Shown piece by piece: positions 50,410 to 61,576 of a DNA stretch of 64,000 nt. The notes beneath the pieces were generated by a model that saw only the letters and a list, made by a program, of their open reading frames with translations, made no database searches and had not been told where the DNA came from. The stretch's first letter is position 1, and every line of letters begins with the position of its first letter. This stretch comes from an uncultured Pelagibacteraceae bacterium. Its GTDB lineage: Bacteria > Pseudomonadota > Alphaproteobacteria > Pelagibacterales > Pelagibacteraceae. The translations under genes and the position numbers were made by a program. The stretch covers positions 103,085 through 167,084 of the forward strand of contig CACJJV010000001.1 in NCBI GenBank assembly GCA_902593845.1, in the 5' to 3' direction.

Positions 50410-52580
50410 TAAATTGACCTTTCTGTAGAAGTAACACTAAAAGCCTCAATTGTATCATTTTTTTGGAAATCCATATAATCTTTGACTGTAATACCACACT
50501 CTTGACCACCACTAACCTGTTTAACTTGATTTTTCTCTCTAAATATCGAGGAAACTTTTCCCGTATAAATAATAGCACCATCTCTGATAATTCTTACATC
50601 TGATGAGCTATTAATTTCTCCATCTGTCACTTTTGATCCTGCAACTTTGCCAGCTCCTGAAACTTTAAAAATTTCCAAAATTTGTGCTGTACCAGTAATT
50701 TTTTCTTGAAGATCTGGTGATAATAATCCTGACATCTTTTTTTTAATGAAATCTAAGACTTCATAAATTATGTTATAAGAAGATATTTTTATCTTTTCAT
50801 TTTCTGCAAGTTTTTTTGCTTCTTTGCTCGGCTTAACATTAAATGCAATAAGAACAGCGTTTGATGCTTTTGCTAAGGTGACATCTGTCTCCGTTACCAT
50901 ACCTATATCAGCTAAAATTATTTTTGGCTTTACTTCATCATGTTTAATTTGACTTATAGCGTTTTTAATTGCTTCTGAGGATCCATGCACATCTGATTTG
51001 ATTATTAAATTAAGTTCTTTCGATAAATTATTTGAGAAGGCAGACTCTTGCGTGGCAAAAGATAAAGGATTTTTTCCTTCTTTATTTTCTTGGGCTCTAT
51101 TTTCACTGAGTGTTTTAGCCTCTTTTTCAGTTTCTAAAACAATAAAATCATCTCCAGCTTTTGATGCACCATTAATTCCTAAAACTTCCACTGGTGTTGA
51201 GGGTGAGGCTTCATCAATATTTTGACCCCTATCATTGATAATTGCTCTAACTTTACCCCATTTCAACCCACTTACAAAAAAATCACCTTTCTTAAGCATA
51301 CCAGTTGTTACAATTATATTTGCAACTGGTCCTCTACCTATGTCTATTTTTGACTCTAAAACAATGCCAGTTGCTTTAGACTGAAAATCAGTTTTAAGAT
51401 CTAATATTTCAGCTTGAAGAATTATTGACTCAACTAATTTATCTAAATTTTTTTTTGTCTTAGTTGATATTTCAACCATTAAAGTATCTCCAGAAAGATC
51501 TTCAGCAATTAATTCGTGCTCCAATAATTGATTTTTTATTTTTTGCGGATCAGCTTCTGGTAAATCGCATTTATTAATTGCAACTACTATTGGAACATTA
51601 GCTGCTTTAGCATGCTTAATAGACTCTACAGTTTGGGGTTTTACTCCATCATCTGCAGCAACAACTAATACAACTAGGTCGGTTAATTTTGACCCTCTTG
51701 CCCTCATTTCGGTGAAGGCAGCGTGACCTGGTGTATCTATAAATGTTAATTTGTTTCCTTGGCTTTCTATTTGATAAGCTCCTATATGTTGTGTGATTCC
51801 GCCAAATTCACCAGAAACAACATTTGCGCTTCTTAAAACATCTAAAACTGAAGTTTTACCGTGATCAACGTGACCCATCACAGTTACAATTGGCGGTCTA
51901 TTTTTTAAATTTTCTGCTCTTGACGCTTTGATTTTTTGTATAATTTCCTCTGCTTTTTCCTCTCTTATTGGATTATGTCCAAATTCTTTTACTAAATATT
52001 CAGCTGTGTCTGCTGCAAGTGTTTGGTTAATCGTTACTGTAACACCCATTCCAAATAAATGCTTTATTACATTGCTTGATTGCTCTGCCATTCTATTTGC
52101 TAGTTCTCTTACTGTAATTGCTTCAGGTATATTAACATCTCTTTTAACAGGTTTGAGAGTATCTTTACTTTGGTCTTTAATTTGATTTTTATTCTCTTTT
52201 TCTCTTGCTCTCTTAACAGAGGCCAAACTTCTTTCTCTTGCCTCAATCTCATCACTTAATGCTCTAGAAACTGTTAGCTTAACTTCTCTTTTTTTTGTGC
52301 CTGATTTAAGCTTCTTATCTTTAATGCTTGCATCATCTTTAAGTCTTTTGGTAGCCCTTTGTTCTGCAAGTTTTCTTTTTTCAAAATCGTTTGGATTAAC
52401 TTGAGCTTTTGTTGAAAACTTTGTTTTGTTAGGCCTAAATGAACTTCCTTTTTTTGTGAATTTATTATGTGATTTCTCAATTACTACAGAATGTTTTCCC
52501 TGAGATTTTGTTGTTTCAAAATTCTTAAAAGATTTTTTTAGCTTTCCAGAAATTGTTAATTTTAATTTTTTGTTTTCCAT
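50409..52580 (-). CDS. infB: Translation initiation factor IF-2
   Basis: [30 protein letters not shown]. Confidence 0.97.
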   Translation of the reverse strand: MENKKLKLTISGKLKKSFKNFETTKSQGKHSVVIEKSHNKFTKKGSSFRPNKTKFSTKAQVNPNDFEKRKLAEQRATKRLKDDASIKDKKLKSGTKKREVKLTVSRALSDEIEARERSLASVKRAREKENKNQIKDQSKDTLKPVKRDVNIPEAITVRELANRMAEQSSNVIKHLFGMGVTVTINQTLAADTAEYLVKEFGHNPIREEKAEEIIQKIKASRAENLKNRPPIVTVMGHVDHGKTSVLDVLRSANVVSGEFGGITQHIGAYQIESQGNKLTFIDTPGHAAFTEMRARGSKLTDLVVLVVAADDGVKPQTVESIKHAKAANVPIVVAINKCDLPEADPQKIKNQLLEHELIAEDLSGDTLMVEISTKTKKNLDKLVESIILQAEILDLKTDFQSKATGIVLESKIDIGRGPVANIIVTTGMLKKGDFFVSGLKWGKVRAIINDRGQNIDEASPSTPVEVLGINGASKAGDDFIVLETEKEAKTLSENRAQENKEGKNPLSFATQESAFSNNLSKELNLIIKSDVHGSSEAIKNAISQIKHDEVKPKIILADIGMVTETDVTLAKASNAVLIAFNVKPSKEAKKLAENEKIKISSYNIIYEVLDFIKKKMSGLLSPDLQEKITGTAQILEIFKVSGAGKVAGSKVTDGEINSSSDVRIIRDGAIIYTGKVSSIFREKNQVKQVSGGQECGITVKDYMDFQKNDTIEAFSVTSTERSI

Positions 52581-52590
52581 AAGTCATCAC

Positions 52591-54144
52591 TCAATCTTTA
52601 TAGGCTATTTCTCTAGCTGACATAATTAGATTATCCGCTTCTTCTTTTGATAACGCAAAATCTTCTAGATAGCCCTCTATTTTCACTTTTGAACCTCTGA
52701 CAATATCATATCCACCAGTAAGTTCATCAGACGCTAGATCGGCAAAATTCTCCAGAGTCAATATTTTTTTCTCACCCAATGTTACTAACATTCCTGGAGT
52801 CATGCCTTTTAAATTTATTAAAGATTCCTCAAGGCCAAGCTCCTTTATTCTTTTGGAAATATCTTCTTGATCTCGCTCATGAAATTCTTTTGCTCTTTCA
52901 ATTAATGCTTTAGCCGTATCCTCTTCAATGCCCTCGATCTTGAGTAAATTTTCAGCTGAACTATCTTTAATATCATCAATTGTTGAAAAGCCTTCAGCTA
53001 CAAGTAATTGACCTAAAGTTTCATCCAATTCAAGATTTTTAACAAAATTTTCAGTTTTTTCCTTAAACTCAATCTGTCTTTTCTCTGAATCCTCTTGATC
53101 AGTCATTATATTAATCTCGAAATTTAAAAGTTTTGTTGCCAATCGAACATTTTGACCTCTTCTTCCAATAGCTTTACTTAAATTTTCGTCAGTTAATATA
53201 ACATCTAGTTTTTTTCTCTCTGTATCAACATTAACTCTGAGTACATCAGCTGGAGAAAGAGCATTCGAGACTAAAATTGCTGGGTCTTCTGACCAATTCA
53301 CAATATCAATTTTTTCACCTTGAAGTTCATTCACAACTGCTTGGACTCTTGAACCTCTCATTCCCACACACGCTCCAACAGGATCTAATGAAGTATCAAC
53401 CGCTTTTACACAGATTTTTGCTCTACTGCCAGGATCTCTTGAAGAGGATTTAATTTCTATTAGACCATCATATATTTCTGGGACCTCTTGTATAAATAAC
53501 TTTTCCATAAACTTTGGGTGTGCTCTAGACAAAAATATTTGTTGTCCACGTTGCTCTCTTCTTACATCAAAACAATATGCTTTTATTCTATCTCCAGCTT
53601 TAATGATTTCTCTTGGTATAAGCTCACTCTTTTGAATGATAGCTTCTGTTCTTCCTAGATCAACTATTACATTACCGAATTCTAATCTTTTTACTATTCC
53701 GCTTAATATACTATCTTTTTTATCTATAAATTCATTAAATTGTCTATCACGCTCAGCATCTCTAACATTTGAGCTAATCACTTGCTTAGCTATTTGAGCT
53801 GCAATACGACCAAAATCAAATGAGGGTAACGGTTGTAATATTTCATCTCCAATTGACTTACCTTTATTACTATCATTTAGATTTATTGCATCCTCAAGTT
53901 TAATTTCTGTATTAGAATTTTCTGGATTTTCTGCAATTATTAATTTTCTAAAAATTTCAATGTTACCATTATCTCTATCTATCAAAACCTTTATTTCATT
54001 CTCTTGACCAAATTTAGATTTTGCAGCTTTGGCAATCCCAATCTCCATTGAGCTAATAATAAGTTCTTTATCAATCGACTTCTCTAATGCAACAGCTTCA
54101 GCAATTCGTAACAGTTCTAGTTTATCGGCTCTTTTATTTAACAT
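52591..54144 (-). CDS. nusA: Transcription termination/antitermination factor NusA
   Basis: S1 and KH domains (VGACVGMRGSRVQAVVNELQGEKIDIV), C-terminal acidic repeats. Confidence 0.96.
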   Translation of the reverse strand: MLNKRADKLELLRIAEAVALEKSIDKELIISSMEIGIAKAAKSKFGQENEIKVLIDRDNGNIEIFRKLIIAENPENSNTEIKLEDAINLNDSNKGKSIGDEILQPLPSFDFGRIAAQIAKQVISSNVRDAERDRQFNEFIDKKDSILSGIVKRLEFGNVIVDLGRTEAIIQKSELIPREIIKAGDRIKAYCFDVRREQRGQQIFLSRAHPKFMEKLFIQEVPEIYDGLIEIKSSSRDPGSRAKICVKAVDTSLDPVGACVGMRGSRVQAVVNELQGEKIDIVNWSEDPAILVSNALSPADVLRVNVDTERKKLDVILTDENLSKAIGRRGQNVRLATKLLNFEINIMTDQEDSEKRQIEFKEKTENFVKNLELDETLGQLLVAEGFSTIDDIKDSSAENLLKIEGIEEDTAKALIERAKEFHERDQEDISKRIKELGLEESLINLKGMTPGMLVTLGEKKILTLENFADLASDELTGGYDIVRGSKVKIEGYLEDFALSKEEADNLIMSAREIAYKD

Positions 54145-54156
54145 ATTTTAGTTTGC

Positions 54157-54190
54157 TCCAAAAAAAAATGGGCTTAAGCCCATTTTGTAA
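54157..54190 (-). terminator. Intrinsic terminator after metK
   Basis: Perfect palindrome AAAATGGGCTTAAGCCCATTTT (54165-54186) followed by T-run on the minus strand. Confidence 0.85.
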
Positions 54191-54243
54191 AGATTAATAA
54201 TGTGAAGTGAATATAGTAAAGTTTTTTTTTAATTCAACAGAAA

Positions 54244-55413
54244 CTATCTTGAAAAAATGCCCTTTTTATCAGTTTTTTCCCAAGAAAATGAGCCATCACT
54301 TTCTGGCAATCTTCCAAAATGACCATATGCTGAGGTTTTTTCATATATAGGTTTATTAAGCCCCAACATTTCTCTAATTCCTCTCGGGCTTAAATCAAAA
54401 TTTTCCTCAATTTTTTTTACAACAAATCTATTTTTATCTAAGTCATTATCAAATAAGTTTACATAAATAGATAAAGGTTTCGATACGCCAATCGCATAGG
54501 CTAGTTGGATTAAACATTTATCTGCGATTTTCGAGCCAACAATATTTTTTGCAATATATCTTGCTGCATAAGCAGCTGATCTATCAACTTTTGTTGGATC
54601 TTTTCCAGAGAATGCACCACCACCATGAGGTGCTGCTCCACCATATGTATCAACTATAATCTTTCTGCCCGTTAAGCCACAATCACCATCGGGGCCACCA
54701 ATTACAAAATTACCAGTTGGATTCACATAAAACTCATCTTCATTAAATTCTTTAAGAAAATTTTCAGGTATAGATTTTAATAGATATGGTCTTAACAAAT
54801 CTCTGACTTGTACTTGATTTATATCAGCTGAATGTTGAGAAGAAATAACAACTGATTTTATTTTTGAGGGTTTACCTTCAATATACTCAAACGTTACTTG
54901 GCTTTTAGAGTCTGGTTCAATATTTTTAAGTTTTCCTAATTTTCTATCATCAGCCATTAATCTTAAAATCTTATGAGAATAATAAATCGGTGCTGGCATT
55001 AATTCTTCAGTTTCATCACATGCATAACCAAACATAATACCTTGATCTCCGGCTCCCTCATCTTTATTTCCACTTGAATCGACACCCATAGCGATATCAG
55101 TAGATTGGGAATGTAGGTGGCTTTCTACTTTAGTCGCTTCTTTCCAAGTGAAACCTTCTTGATCATAACCAATATCTTTTATACAGCCTCTAACTTTTTC
55201 AATTATTTCGTCTTTTTTAATTTTAGGTCCTCTTATCTCACCTGCTAAAACAACTTTGTTAGTTGTGGTTAAGGTTTCACAAGCTACTCTAGAATATGGA
55301 TCTTGAGAAATGTATGTATCAACAACCATATCTGAGATTCTATCAGATACCTTATCGGGGTGCCCCTCAGAGACAGACTCGCTAGTAAAAAGATAATTTT
55401 TTAAATTACTCAT
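54244..55413 (-). CDS. metK: S-adenosylmethionine synthetase
   Basis: [51 protein letters not shown]. Confidence 0.97.
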   Translation of the reverse strand: MSNLKNYLFTSESVSEGHPDKVSDRISDMVVDTYISQDPYSRVACETLTTTNKVVLAGEIRGPKIKKDEIIEKVRGCIKDIGYDQEGFTWKEATKVESHLHSQSTDIAMGVDSSGNKDEGAGDQGIMFGYACDETEELMPAPIYYSHKILRLMADDRKLGKLKNIEPDSKSQVTFEYIEGKPSKIKSVVISSQHSADINQVQVRDLLRPYLLKSIPENFLKEFNEDEFYVNPTGNFVIGGPDGDCGLTGRKIIVDTYGGAAPHGGGAFSGKDPTKVDRSAAYAARYIAKNIVGSKIADKCLIQLAYAIGVSKPLSIYVNLFDNDLDKNRFVVKKIEENFDLSPRGIREMLGLNKPIYEKTSAYGHFGRLPESDGSFSWEKTDKKGIFSR

Positions 55414-56950
55414 ATTTAATTTTATTAATTGAAAATATCAAAAAAATATACAACAAAATTATTAGCACAAAAATTTTATTTCCATATTTTGAAAATATTG
55501 TTGGTTCTATTTTTTTTGTTTTAGATAAATCAACAAAACCAGATTGATTTAAACCAATTTTTTCTTCAATAACTCCTAAAGGATTAACAATTGCAGTTAT
55601 TCCATTATTAGCAGATCTTAAAACATATTTACCACTTTCAATTGCTCTATAAATACTGTGTGCAAAATGTTGATAAGGACCTATAGACTGACCAAACCAA
55701 CCATCCTCAGAAATATTTACAATAAAATCAAAATTTCTGTCATTAAAAATATTTCCTGTATAAATTATTTCGTAACAAATAAGTGGTAATAGTCTTACCG
55801 AAAAATTAACTTTATTCACTTCTAAAACATCTCTTTTTTTTCCTCTAGAATAAGACTGATAATTATTGGTTATTGTTTTTAATCCAATAAGGCTTAGTAT
55901 CTTTTCAAAGGGTAAAAATTCGCCAAAAGGAACCAAATTAACTTTGTTATATGAATTTAATATTTCAAGGTTGTGGTCGTAAATTGTAAATGAATTAAAA
56001 GATTTTGTAATTTGACCATCTTTTTTTATTTCATTAATTCCAATTGATAATGAGTGATTTTCATTGAACTCGTTTTCAAATAAAAATTTGTATTCCTTTA
56101 ATTGATTTTTTGAAACATCGGGCAAAATACCTTCAGGCCAAATAAAGATCATTTTTTCATTATATTTTGGTGAACTAATTTTTATGAGTTCATTAATTAC
56201 CGAAATAGGATCAATATCTTTATAAAATCTATCAATACTAACATTTGAGCTTACAAGTCGTATTTTGTAATTTAGATTATTAGCTTCAATATCGTTGAAT
56301 TTTTCTAATCGTTGAGATCCAAAAAAATAAAAAGATAGAGTTATTATAAGAAACGAAATACAGACAATAATTTCTTTTTTACTATCTCTTAAAATTAAAA
56401 ATGAGGTGCTAGTAAATAAAGAAATACAAAAAAGATTAAAGCCATAAGTGCCAATTATTGATGTAATATTTAAAATCTCAATATGATTAGAAAAACTATA
56501 AGCAATTAAATTCCATGGGAACCCGGTCAATATTGTTCCTCTTATGAATTCAATTATTCCAAATATTAGAGAAAAAAGAAAAAAAGAACTTAAATTTTTC
56601 TTTGGTTTTAGAATTAAAAACAAAAATGAAGCTAAACCATAAAATAAAGCTAAAAAAGCTGGAACCAAAACTATACTTAAAGGAATCAAAAACTTAAAGC
56701 TTTCATCAAAAGTTAATGATAACGAAATCCAATAAAGATTACTTGTAAAATATCCAAGTCCAAATAACCAGCCATAGAGGAAAAATAACTTTTTGTTTTT
56801 ACTTACCTCAAAGAGTTTTATCAAAAGAATATAAAACAAACTAAAAGTTAAAAAATTAATTAGAATATAATTAAAAGGAGGTAAGCTTAATGATGAAAAG
56901 GAACCTAGTAAAATTAAAATAATGATTTCGATGTAAACTTTTTTTTTCAA
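55406..56950 (-). CDS. lnt: Apolipoprotein N-acyltransferase
   Basis: Multiple TM segments then nitrilase domain WPEGILPD...[10 protein letters not shown]...[10 protein letters not shown]. Confidence 0.92.
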   Translation of the reverse strand: MKKKVYIEIIILILLGSFSSLSLPPFNYILINFLTFSLFYILLIKLFEVSKNKKLFFLYGWLFGLGYFTSNLYWISLSLTFDESFKFLIPLSIVLVPAFLALFYGLASFLFLILKPKKNLSSFFLFSLIFGIIEFIRGTILTGFPWNLIAYSFSNHIEILNITSIIGTYGFNLFCISLFTSTSFLILRDSKKEIIVCISFLIITLSFYFFGSQRLEKFNDIEANNLNYKIRLVSSNVSIDRFYKDIDPISVINELIKISSPKYNEKMIFIWPEGILPDVSKNQLKEYKFLFENEFNENHSLSIGINEIKKDGQITKSFNSFTIYDHNLEILNSYNKVNLVPFGEFLPFEKILSLIGLKTITNNYQSYSRGKKRDVLEVNKVNFSVRLLPLICYEIIYTGNIFNDRNFDFIVNISEDGWFGQSIGPYQHFAHSIYRAIESGKYVLRSANNGITAIVNPLGVIEEKIGLNQSGFVDLSKTKKIEPTIFSKYGNKIFVLIILLYIFLIFSINKIKYE

Positions 56951-56951
56951 A

Positions 56952-57413
56952 TTAATTTATTTTGGATTTTACATGTTTATATATAAAATTTTCTTCTCTT
57001 AACATTTTAAAATAATCTTTATTTTTTATGTGGTTAAATCCTAATAGGTGAAGAAAGCCATGAATAAAAATTTTAATAGTTTTTTGTTTAAATAACTCTA
57101 AATCCTGAGATTTAGGCTTATTTAAATAGTTATAACTAATTATAATATCTCCCAAATACATATTTTTTGAAAGTTTAATTTTTTTATTGAATGGAAAAGA
57201 TAAAATATCGGTAGATTTATTTTTATTTCTAAAATTTTTATTTAATTTCTTAATATTTTTATTATTAGAAAGTAACAAACTCAATGATACTTTTTTGTTT
57301 GAAAATTTATATTTCTTTGGAAAAGCTCTACAAACTTTTTTAAAAAAGAGATCGGTATTTTTTAGACTTTTTGACCACGCCTTCTCTTCAGAGAAGACAC
57401 TAACTTTTATCAT
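56952..57413 (-). CDS. ybeY: Endoribonuclease YbeY
   Basis: KSTDILSFPF, HGFLHLLGFNHIK. Confidence 0.93.
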   Translation of the reverse strand: MIKVSVFSEEKAWSKSLKNTDLFFKKVCRAFPKKYKFSNKKVSLSLLLSNNKNIKKLNKNFRNKNKSTDILSFPFNKKIKLSKNMYLGDIIISYNYLNKPKSQDLELFKQKTIKIFIHGFLHLLGFNHIKNKDYFKMLREENFIYKHVKSKIN

Positions 57414-58401
57414 TATTTGAGTAAGCTTTTACTATTTTTGATACAAGTGGATGTCTAACTACATCTGAGTGATCAAAATCAACTATTGATATCTCTTTTA
57501 AATGTCCAAGTAATTCTTTTGATCTTACTAATCCTGACATATTTTTGTTAGGTAGATCAATTTGTGTTGGATCTCCATTAACTACAATTTTTGAATTTTC
57601 ACCGATACGAGTAAGAAACATTTTGATCTGAGTATCCGTTGCATTTTGTGCTTCATCTAAAATTGCAAAGGAATTTTTAAGAGTTCGCCCTCTCATAAAA
57701 GCCAATGGTGCTATTTCTATATCTCCAATTTCAATCATTCTTTGGATTTTTTCGAAATCGAAAAGATCATATAAAGAGTCATATAAAGGTCTTAAATAGG
57801 GGTCAACTTTCTCTTTCATATCACCAGGCAAGAAACCTAAACGTTCTCCAGCCTCAACTGCAGGTCTCGATAAAATTATTCTTTCAATCTTTTTCTCCAA
57901 AAGCATAGTTAAACCAACAGCAACAGCCAAAAACGTCTTACCTGTTCCTGCTGGTCCAGCAGAAATGACAATATCACTTTGTCTCAACGCTCTAACATAA
58001 TTCTTTTGTTTCTCAGATCTAGGAATGATAGATTTTTTAGGAGTTTTAATTATATCAGTAACATTATTATTTTTTATTTTTTCATTAATCATAAATTTAT
58101 CTACCGAAGAAAGTATATCTTTATTTTCGATATTTCCATTATTAATAAATTGATTAACTAAAAATTGGATCGCATTCTTTACTTTTTCATTTGTTTCCGG
58201 ATCTGATTTAATAAGAATAGAATTTCCCCTTGAATATAAACTACATTTGGTGATTTTTTCAAGTTCCTGTAAATTTTTATTAAATTCACCAACAACACCC
58301 ATTAACAAATCGTTATCATGAAATATTACGCTCAAAGAGTTATTATCTGAGTAAACAAACTTTAGTGCCTGTTTAATATTTTTTTTTGTTATTCCACTCA
58401 A
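57400..58401 (-). CDS. phoH: PhoH-like ATPase
   Basis: SAGPAGTGKTFLAVAVGL, RPAVEAGERLGFLPGD, LDEAQNAT. Confidence 0.94.
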   Translation of the reverse strand: MSGITKKNIKQALKFVYSDNNSLSVIFHDNDLLMGVVGEFNKNLQELEKITKCSLYSRGNSILIKSDPETNEKVKNAIQFLVNQFINNGNIENKDILSSVDKFMINEKIKNNNVTDIIKTPKKSIIPRSEKQKNYVRALRQSDIVISAGPAGTGKTFLAVAVGLTMLLEKKIERIILSRPAVEAGERLGFLPGDMKEKVDPYLRPLYDSLYDLFDFEKIQRMIEIGDIEIAPLAFMRGRTLKNSFAILDEAQNATDTQIKMFLTRIGENSKIVVNGDPTQIDLPNKNMSGLVRSKELLGHLKEISIVDFDHSDVVRHPLVSKIVKAYSNNDKS

Positions 58402-58403
58402 AT

Positions 58404-59732
58404 TTATGCAACTTTCTGATTAGAATTATCTATAATTTCACCAAATAAAGTACTTCTATTACTTTTATTAATTTTTACTTGCACAATTTCTCCAATATCG
58501 CTTTTCTTACCATCAAAGATTACTGATGTCATATACTTAGTTCTTCCAAATACTTTAGTTTGATCTTCTGTAAAATTTTCAGCTAATACTTCAACAATAC
58601 TGTTTTCTAAAGATTTATTCTTTTGAAACTGATTTTCAAATAACTCAATTTGAATTTTTTCTAATCTTTCAAATGAAGTTTTCTTATCAATCAATTTTAA
58701 ATTTTCAGAGACAGTTCCAGGTCTGGGACTAAAAATATAAGAATAAGAATTTATAAACTTTACTTTTTTGATTAGATTTAAAGTGTCTTCAAAATCCTGA
58801 TTTTCTTCCCCAGGGTAAGCTATTATAAAATCACTTGAAAATTCTATTTTTGAATTAATTTCTTTAAGCTTGTTAAATGTTTCGAGGTAATTCTCAATAG
58901 AATGATTTCTATTCATTAATTTTAATATTTTATTTGATCCACTTTGCACTGGTAAATGCAGAAGTGGCATCAATTTATTAGAGCTTTTATAAACTTCAAT
59001 CAGATCATTGGTCATATCTTTTGGATGAGATGTTGTATATCTTACTCTTTTAATTTCATTCAATTTTTCAATATTTAATATTAAATCTGATAAACGAAAC
59101 CCATTACTTTCATAAGCATTAACATTTTGGCCTAACAAAGTTATTTCTCTTACTCCGTTGTCTGCTAAATATTTTGCTTCATCCAAAATTTGATCAGGCG
59201 GTCTTGAGTACTCTGGTCCTCTTGTATATGGAACTACACAAAAATGACAGAACTTATCACACCCCTCTTGAATTGTTAAAAAAGATGAAACCTTTTCTGC
59301 TTTAGTTTTTATTTTGCTCAAATATTCAAATTTTGTAACCGCATCAAACTCTGTTTCCTCATGTTTCCTTTTTTTTTCAATGTAATCTGTAATTGTATCA
59401 TTTATTTTATGGTAAGCTTGAGGGCCTATTACCAAATCAATAAAGGGCTCTCTTCTAAGCATTTCCTGATTTTCAGCTTGAGCAACACAGCCCGCAATAA
59501 TAACTAATGGTTTTTTTTTAAATCTAAAGATTTTTTTTACTCTGCCTATTTCAGAATAAACTTTTTCCTTGGCTTTATCCCTTATGTGGCATGTGTTTAA
59601 CAAATAACAATTAGCATCATCGTATTTTTGAGTCTTTTCATAACCAATTTTTTTAACAGTGTCTAATATTCTATTTGAGTCATACTCATTCATTTGGCAC
59701 CCAAAAGTTTTGATGAAAATTTTTTGACTCAT
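58404..59732 (-). CDS. miaB: tRNA methylthiotransferase MiaB
   Basis: KTFGCQMNEYDS, radical SAM CDKFCHFCVVPYTRG. Confidence 0.96.
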   Translation of the reverse strand: MSQKIFIKTFGCQMNEYDSNRILDTVKKIGYEKTQKYDDANCYLLNTCHIRDKAKEKVYSEIGRVKKIFRFKKKPLVIIAGCVAQAENQEMLRREPFIDLVIGPQAYHKINDTITDYIEKKRKHEETEFDAVTKFEYLSKIKTKAEKVSSFLTIQEGCDKFCHFCVVPYTRGPEYSRPPDQILDEAKYLADNGVREITLLGQNVNAYESNGFRLSDLILNIEKLNEIKRVRYTTSHPKDMTNDLIEVYKSSNKLMPLLHLPVQSGSNKILKLMNRNHSIENYLETFNKLKEINSKIEFSSDFIIAYPGEENQDFEDTLNLIKKVKFINSYSYIFSPRPGTVSENLKLIDKKTSFERLEKIQIELFENQFQKNKSLENSIVEVLAENFTEDQTKVFGRTKYMTSVIFDGKKSDIGEIVQVKINKSNRSTLFGEIIDNSNQKVA

Positions 59733-60173
59733 TTATTGAGGCTTTTTTTTAACCCCATATAATTCCAGTTTATGATCTACTAATTTATAACCGTATTTTT
59801 CAGCAACTTTTTTCTGAAGTTTTTCTATCTCATCATCAACAAATTCTATAATCTCACCAGTTTTGATATCTATCAAATGATCATGATGGCTTTCAATCAT
59901 TGCTTCATATCTTGCCTTTCCACCTTTAAAATCATGTTTTGTTAAGATCCCAGCCTCTTCGAATAATTTTACTGTCCTATAAACTGTGGCTATACTTATT
60001 TTTGGATCAATTTTCAAAACACGGTTGTAAAGCTCATCTACATCTGGATGATCTGACTCTCCATACTCAGACTTTGATTCCGAAATTATCTTTGCAATAA
60101 TTTTCCTTTGTTCTGTAAGTTTAACACCTTTAGCTAAGCACTTTTGTTCAATTGTATCTGTTGTATCTGACAT
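59733..60173 (-). CDS. fur: Ferric uptake regulator family protein
   Basis: KLTEQRKIIAKII, ISIATVYRTVKLFEEAGILTKHDF, ESHHDHLIDIKTGEIIEFVDDEIE. Confidence 0.9.
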   Translation of the reverse strand: MSDTTDTIEQKCLAKGVKLTEQRKIIAKIISESKSEYGESDHPDVDELYNRVLKIDPKISIATVYRTVKLFEEAGILTKHDFKGGKARYEAMIESHHDHLIDIKTGEIIEFVDDEIEKLQKKVAEKYGYKLVDHKLELYGVKKKPQ

Positions 60174-60181
60174 ACTTAATT

Positions 60182-60568
60182 TTAACTTATATAATAAGGT
60201 TTAATCAAATTTTTTTTGAGGTTAAATTTACTGCAAAGATGTGGTATATTCTCGTATTTAACATCAATTTCATTCTTAAAGTCCTTAAAACTAAAGCAAT
60301 AGTAATCAATTTTTTTAATCATATGAATAGCTTTAATTGTCGATAAAGAATTTCTAATACCTGCAAAACTACCAGGACCTCTATTTATATAAATTGATCC
60401 AATATCACTAATCCCTAAATTATTATTTTTTAAAAAATTAATAAGTAAAATAATTAGTTTTTCATAATTATTTTTGCTATTTTCATAAGTAACACTATAA
60501 GTATTATTATCACTAATGATCATAAGAAAAATATTATCTTTAACAGCATCTATAATTAATTTATTCAT
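60182..60568 (-). CDS. tsaB: TsaB-like t6A biosynthesis protein, short (128 aa); start placed at MNKLIIDAVKDN
   Basis: DIGSIYINRGPGSFAGIRNSLSTIKAI matches TsaB GPGSFTGLRIG motif; position upstream of fur/miaB. Confidence 0.78.
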   Translation of the reverse strand: MNKLIIDAVKDNIFLMIISDNNTYSVTYENSKNNYEKLIILLINFLKNNNLGISDIGSIYINRGPGSFAGIRNSLSTIKAIHMIKKIDYYCFSFKDFKNEIDVKYENIPHLCSKFNLKKNLIKPYYIS

Positions 60569-61571
60569 TTTTTTAATTATATTTACTTTTAGCTCAAACG
60601 CACAAGAAAATAATGATAGAAATTTTTCTAATGATGATGGTGTACTGTCTATTATGTACCATCGTTTTAATGAATTTAAATATCCATCAACAAATATATC
60701 AATGGATGTTTTCAAGGAACATGTTGATCTTATTTTAGATGCTAACTTGACCTTTTATCATCCAAAAAATTTTGTAAATGAGTTTGATATTCCAAAAAAA
60801 GAAAAAAAGATTCTTCTTACCGTTGATGATGCATTTCAGTCCTTTTACGATAATGCATGGCCTTACCTGAAAAAAAATCAAATTCCATTTGTATTATTTG
60901 TCTCCACTGAGCCTGTTGGTAACAATGGATACATGAATTGGGATCAGATTAAAGAAATTGAACAAAGTGAATTTGGGGTTATAGGGCATCATTCACACTC
61001 TCATGACTATTTAATTGATAAATCAGAGGAAGTTTTTTTAAATGACATAAAAACATCAAATTTAATTTTTAAAGAAAAATTAGGATATGTACCAGCTTTA
61101 TTTTCTTACCCATTTGGTGAATACTCAGGATTTATGAGAGATTATATATCTCAAAATTTCAAAATTGCATTTGGACAACATTCAGGAATTATTGATGTAA
61201 ATAAAAATAGATTTGAACTTCCACGATTTCCTATAAATGAAAAATATGGAGATATTAAAAGATTTAAATCAATAATAAACTATTTCCCCCTTGAATATAA
61301 AAACTTAGAACCACAAGAAAAAAAATTATCGAAAGAAAATAACCCACCAAAATTTAAAGTAGAATTTTTTGAAAATCAGAGAAATATTGAAAATATTAAC
61401 TGCTATTCCAATGAAGGAGATAAATGGATGAAATCAAATATTAAACTTGTTGAAAAAGAACTTACAATAGAATTTAGAGAACCATTTTTACCAAGAAGAG
61501 GTAGAATTAATTGTTCTGTAAATGACAACGGCAAATGGAGATGGTTTGGAACACAATTTATTATTAGATAA
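60516..61571 (+). CDS. Secreted polysaccharide deacetylase (NodB homology)
   Basis: Signal peptide, MYHRF, LLTVDDAFQSF, GHHSHSHDYL, SYPFGEYS. Confidence 0.88.
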   Translation: MIIRKILSLTASIINLFIFLIIFTFSSNAQENNDRNFSNDDGVLSIMYHRFNEFKYPSTNISMDVFKEHVDLILDANLTFYHPKNFVNEFDIPKKEKKILLTVDDAFQSFYDNAWPYLKKNQIPFVLFVSTEPVGNNGYMNWDQIKEIEQSEFGVIGHHSHSHDYLIDKSEEVFLNDIKTSNLIFKEKLGYVPALFSYPFGEYSGFMRDYISQNFKIAFGQHSGIIDVNKNRFELPRFPINEKYGDIKRFKSIINYFPLEYKNLEPQEKKLSKENNPPKFKVEFFENQRNIENINCYSNEGDKWMKSNIKLVEKELTIEFREPFLPRRGRINCSVNDNGKWRWFGTQFIIR

Positions 61572-61576
61572 TAATA

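Noticed and set aside
55406-55420. SAM riboswitch (SAM-II or SAM-V) upstream of metK
   Set aside because: The metK start overlaps the end of lnt, so there is no leader in which a riboswitch could fit.
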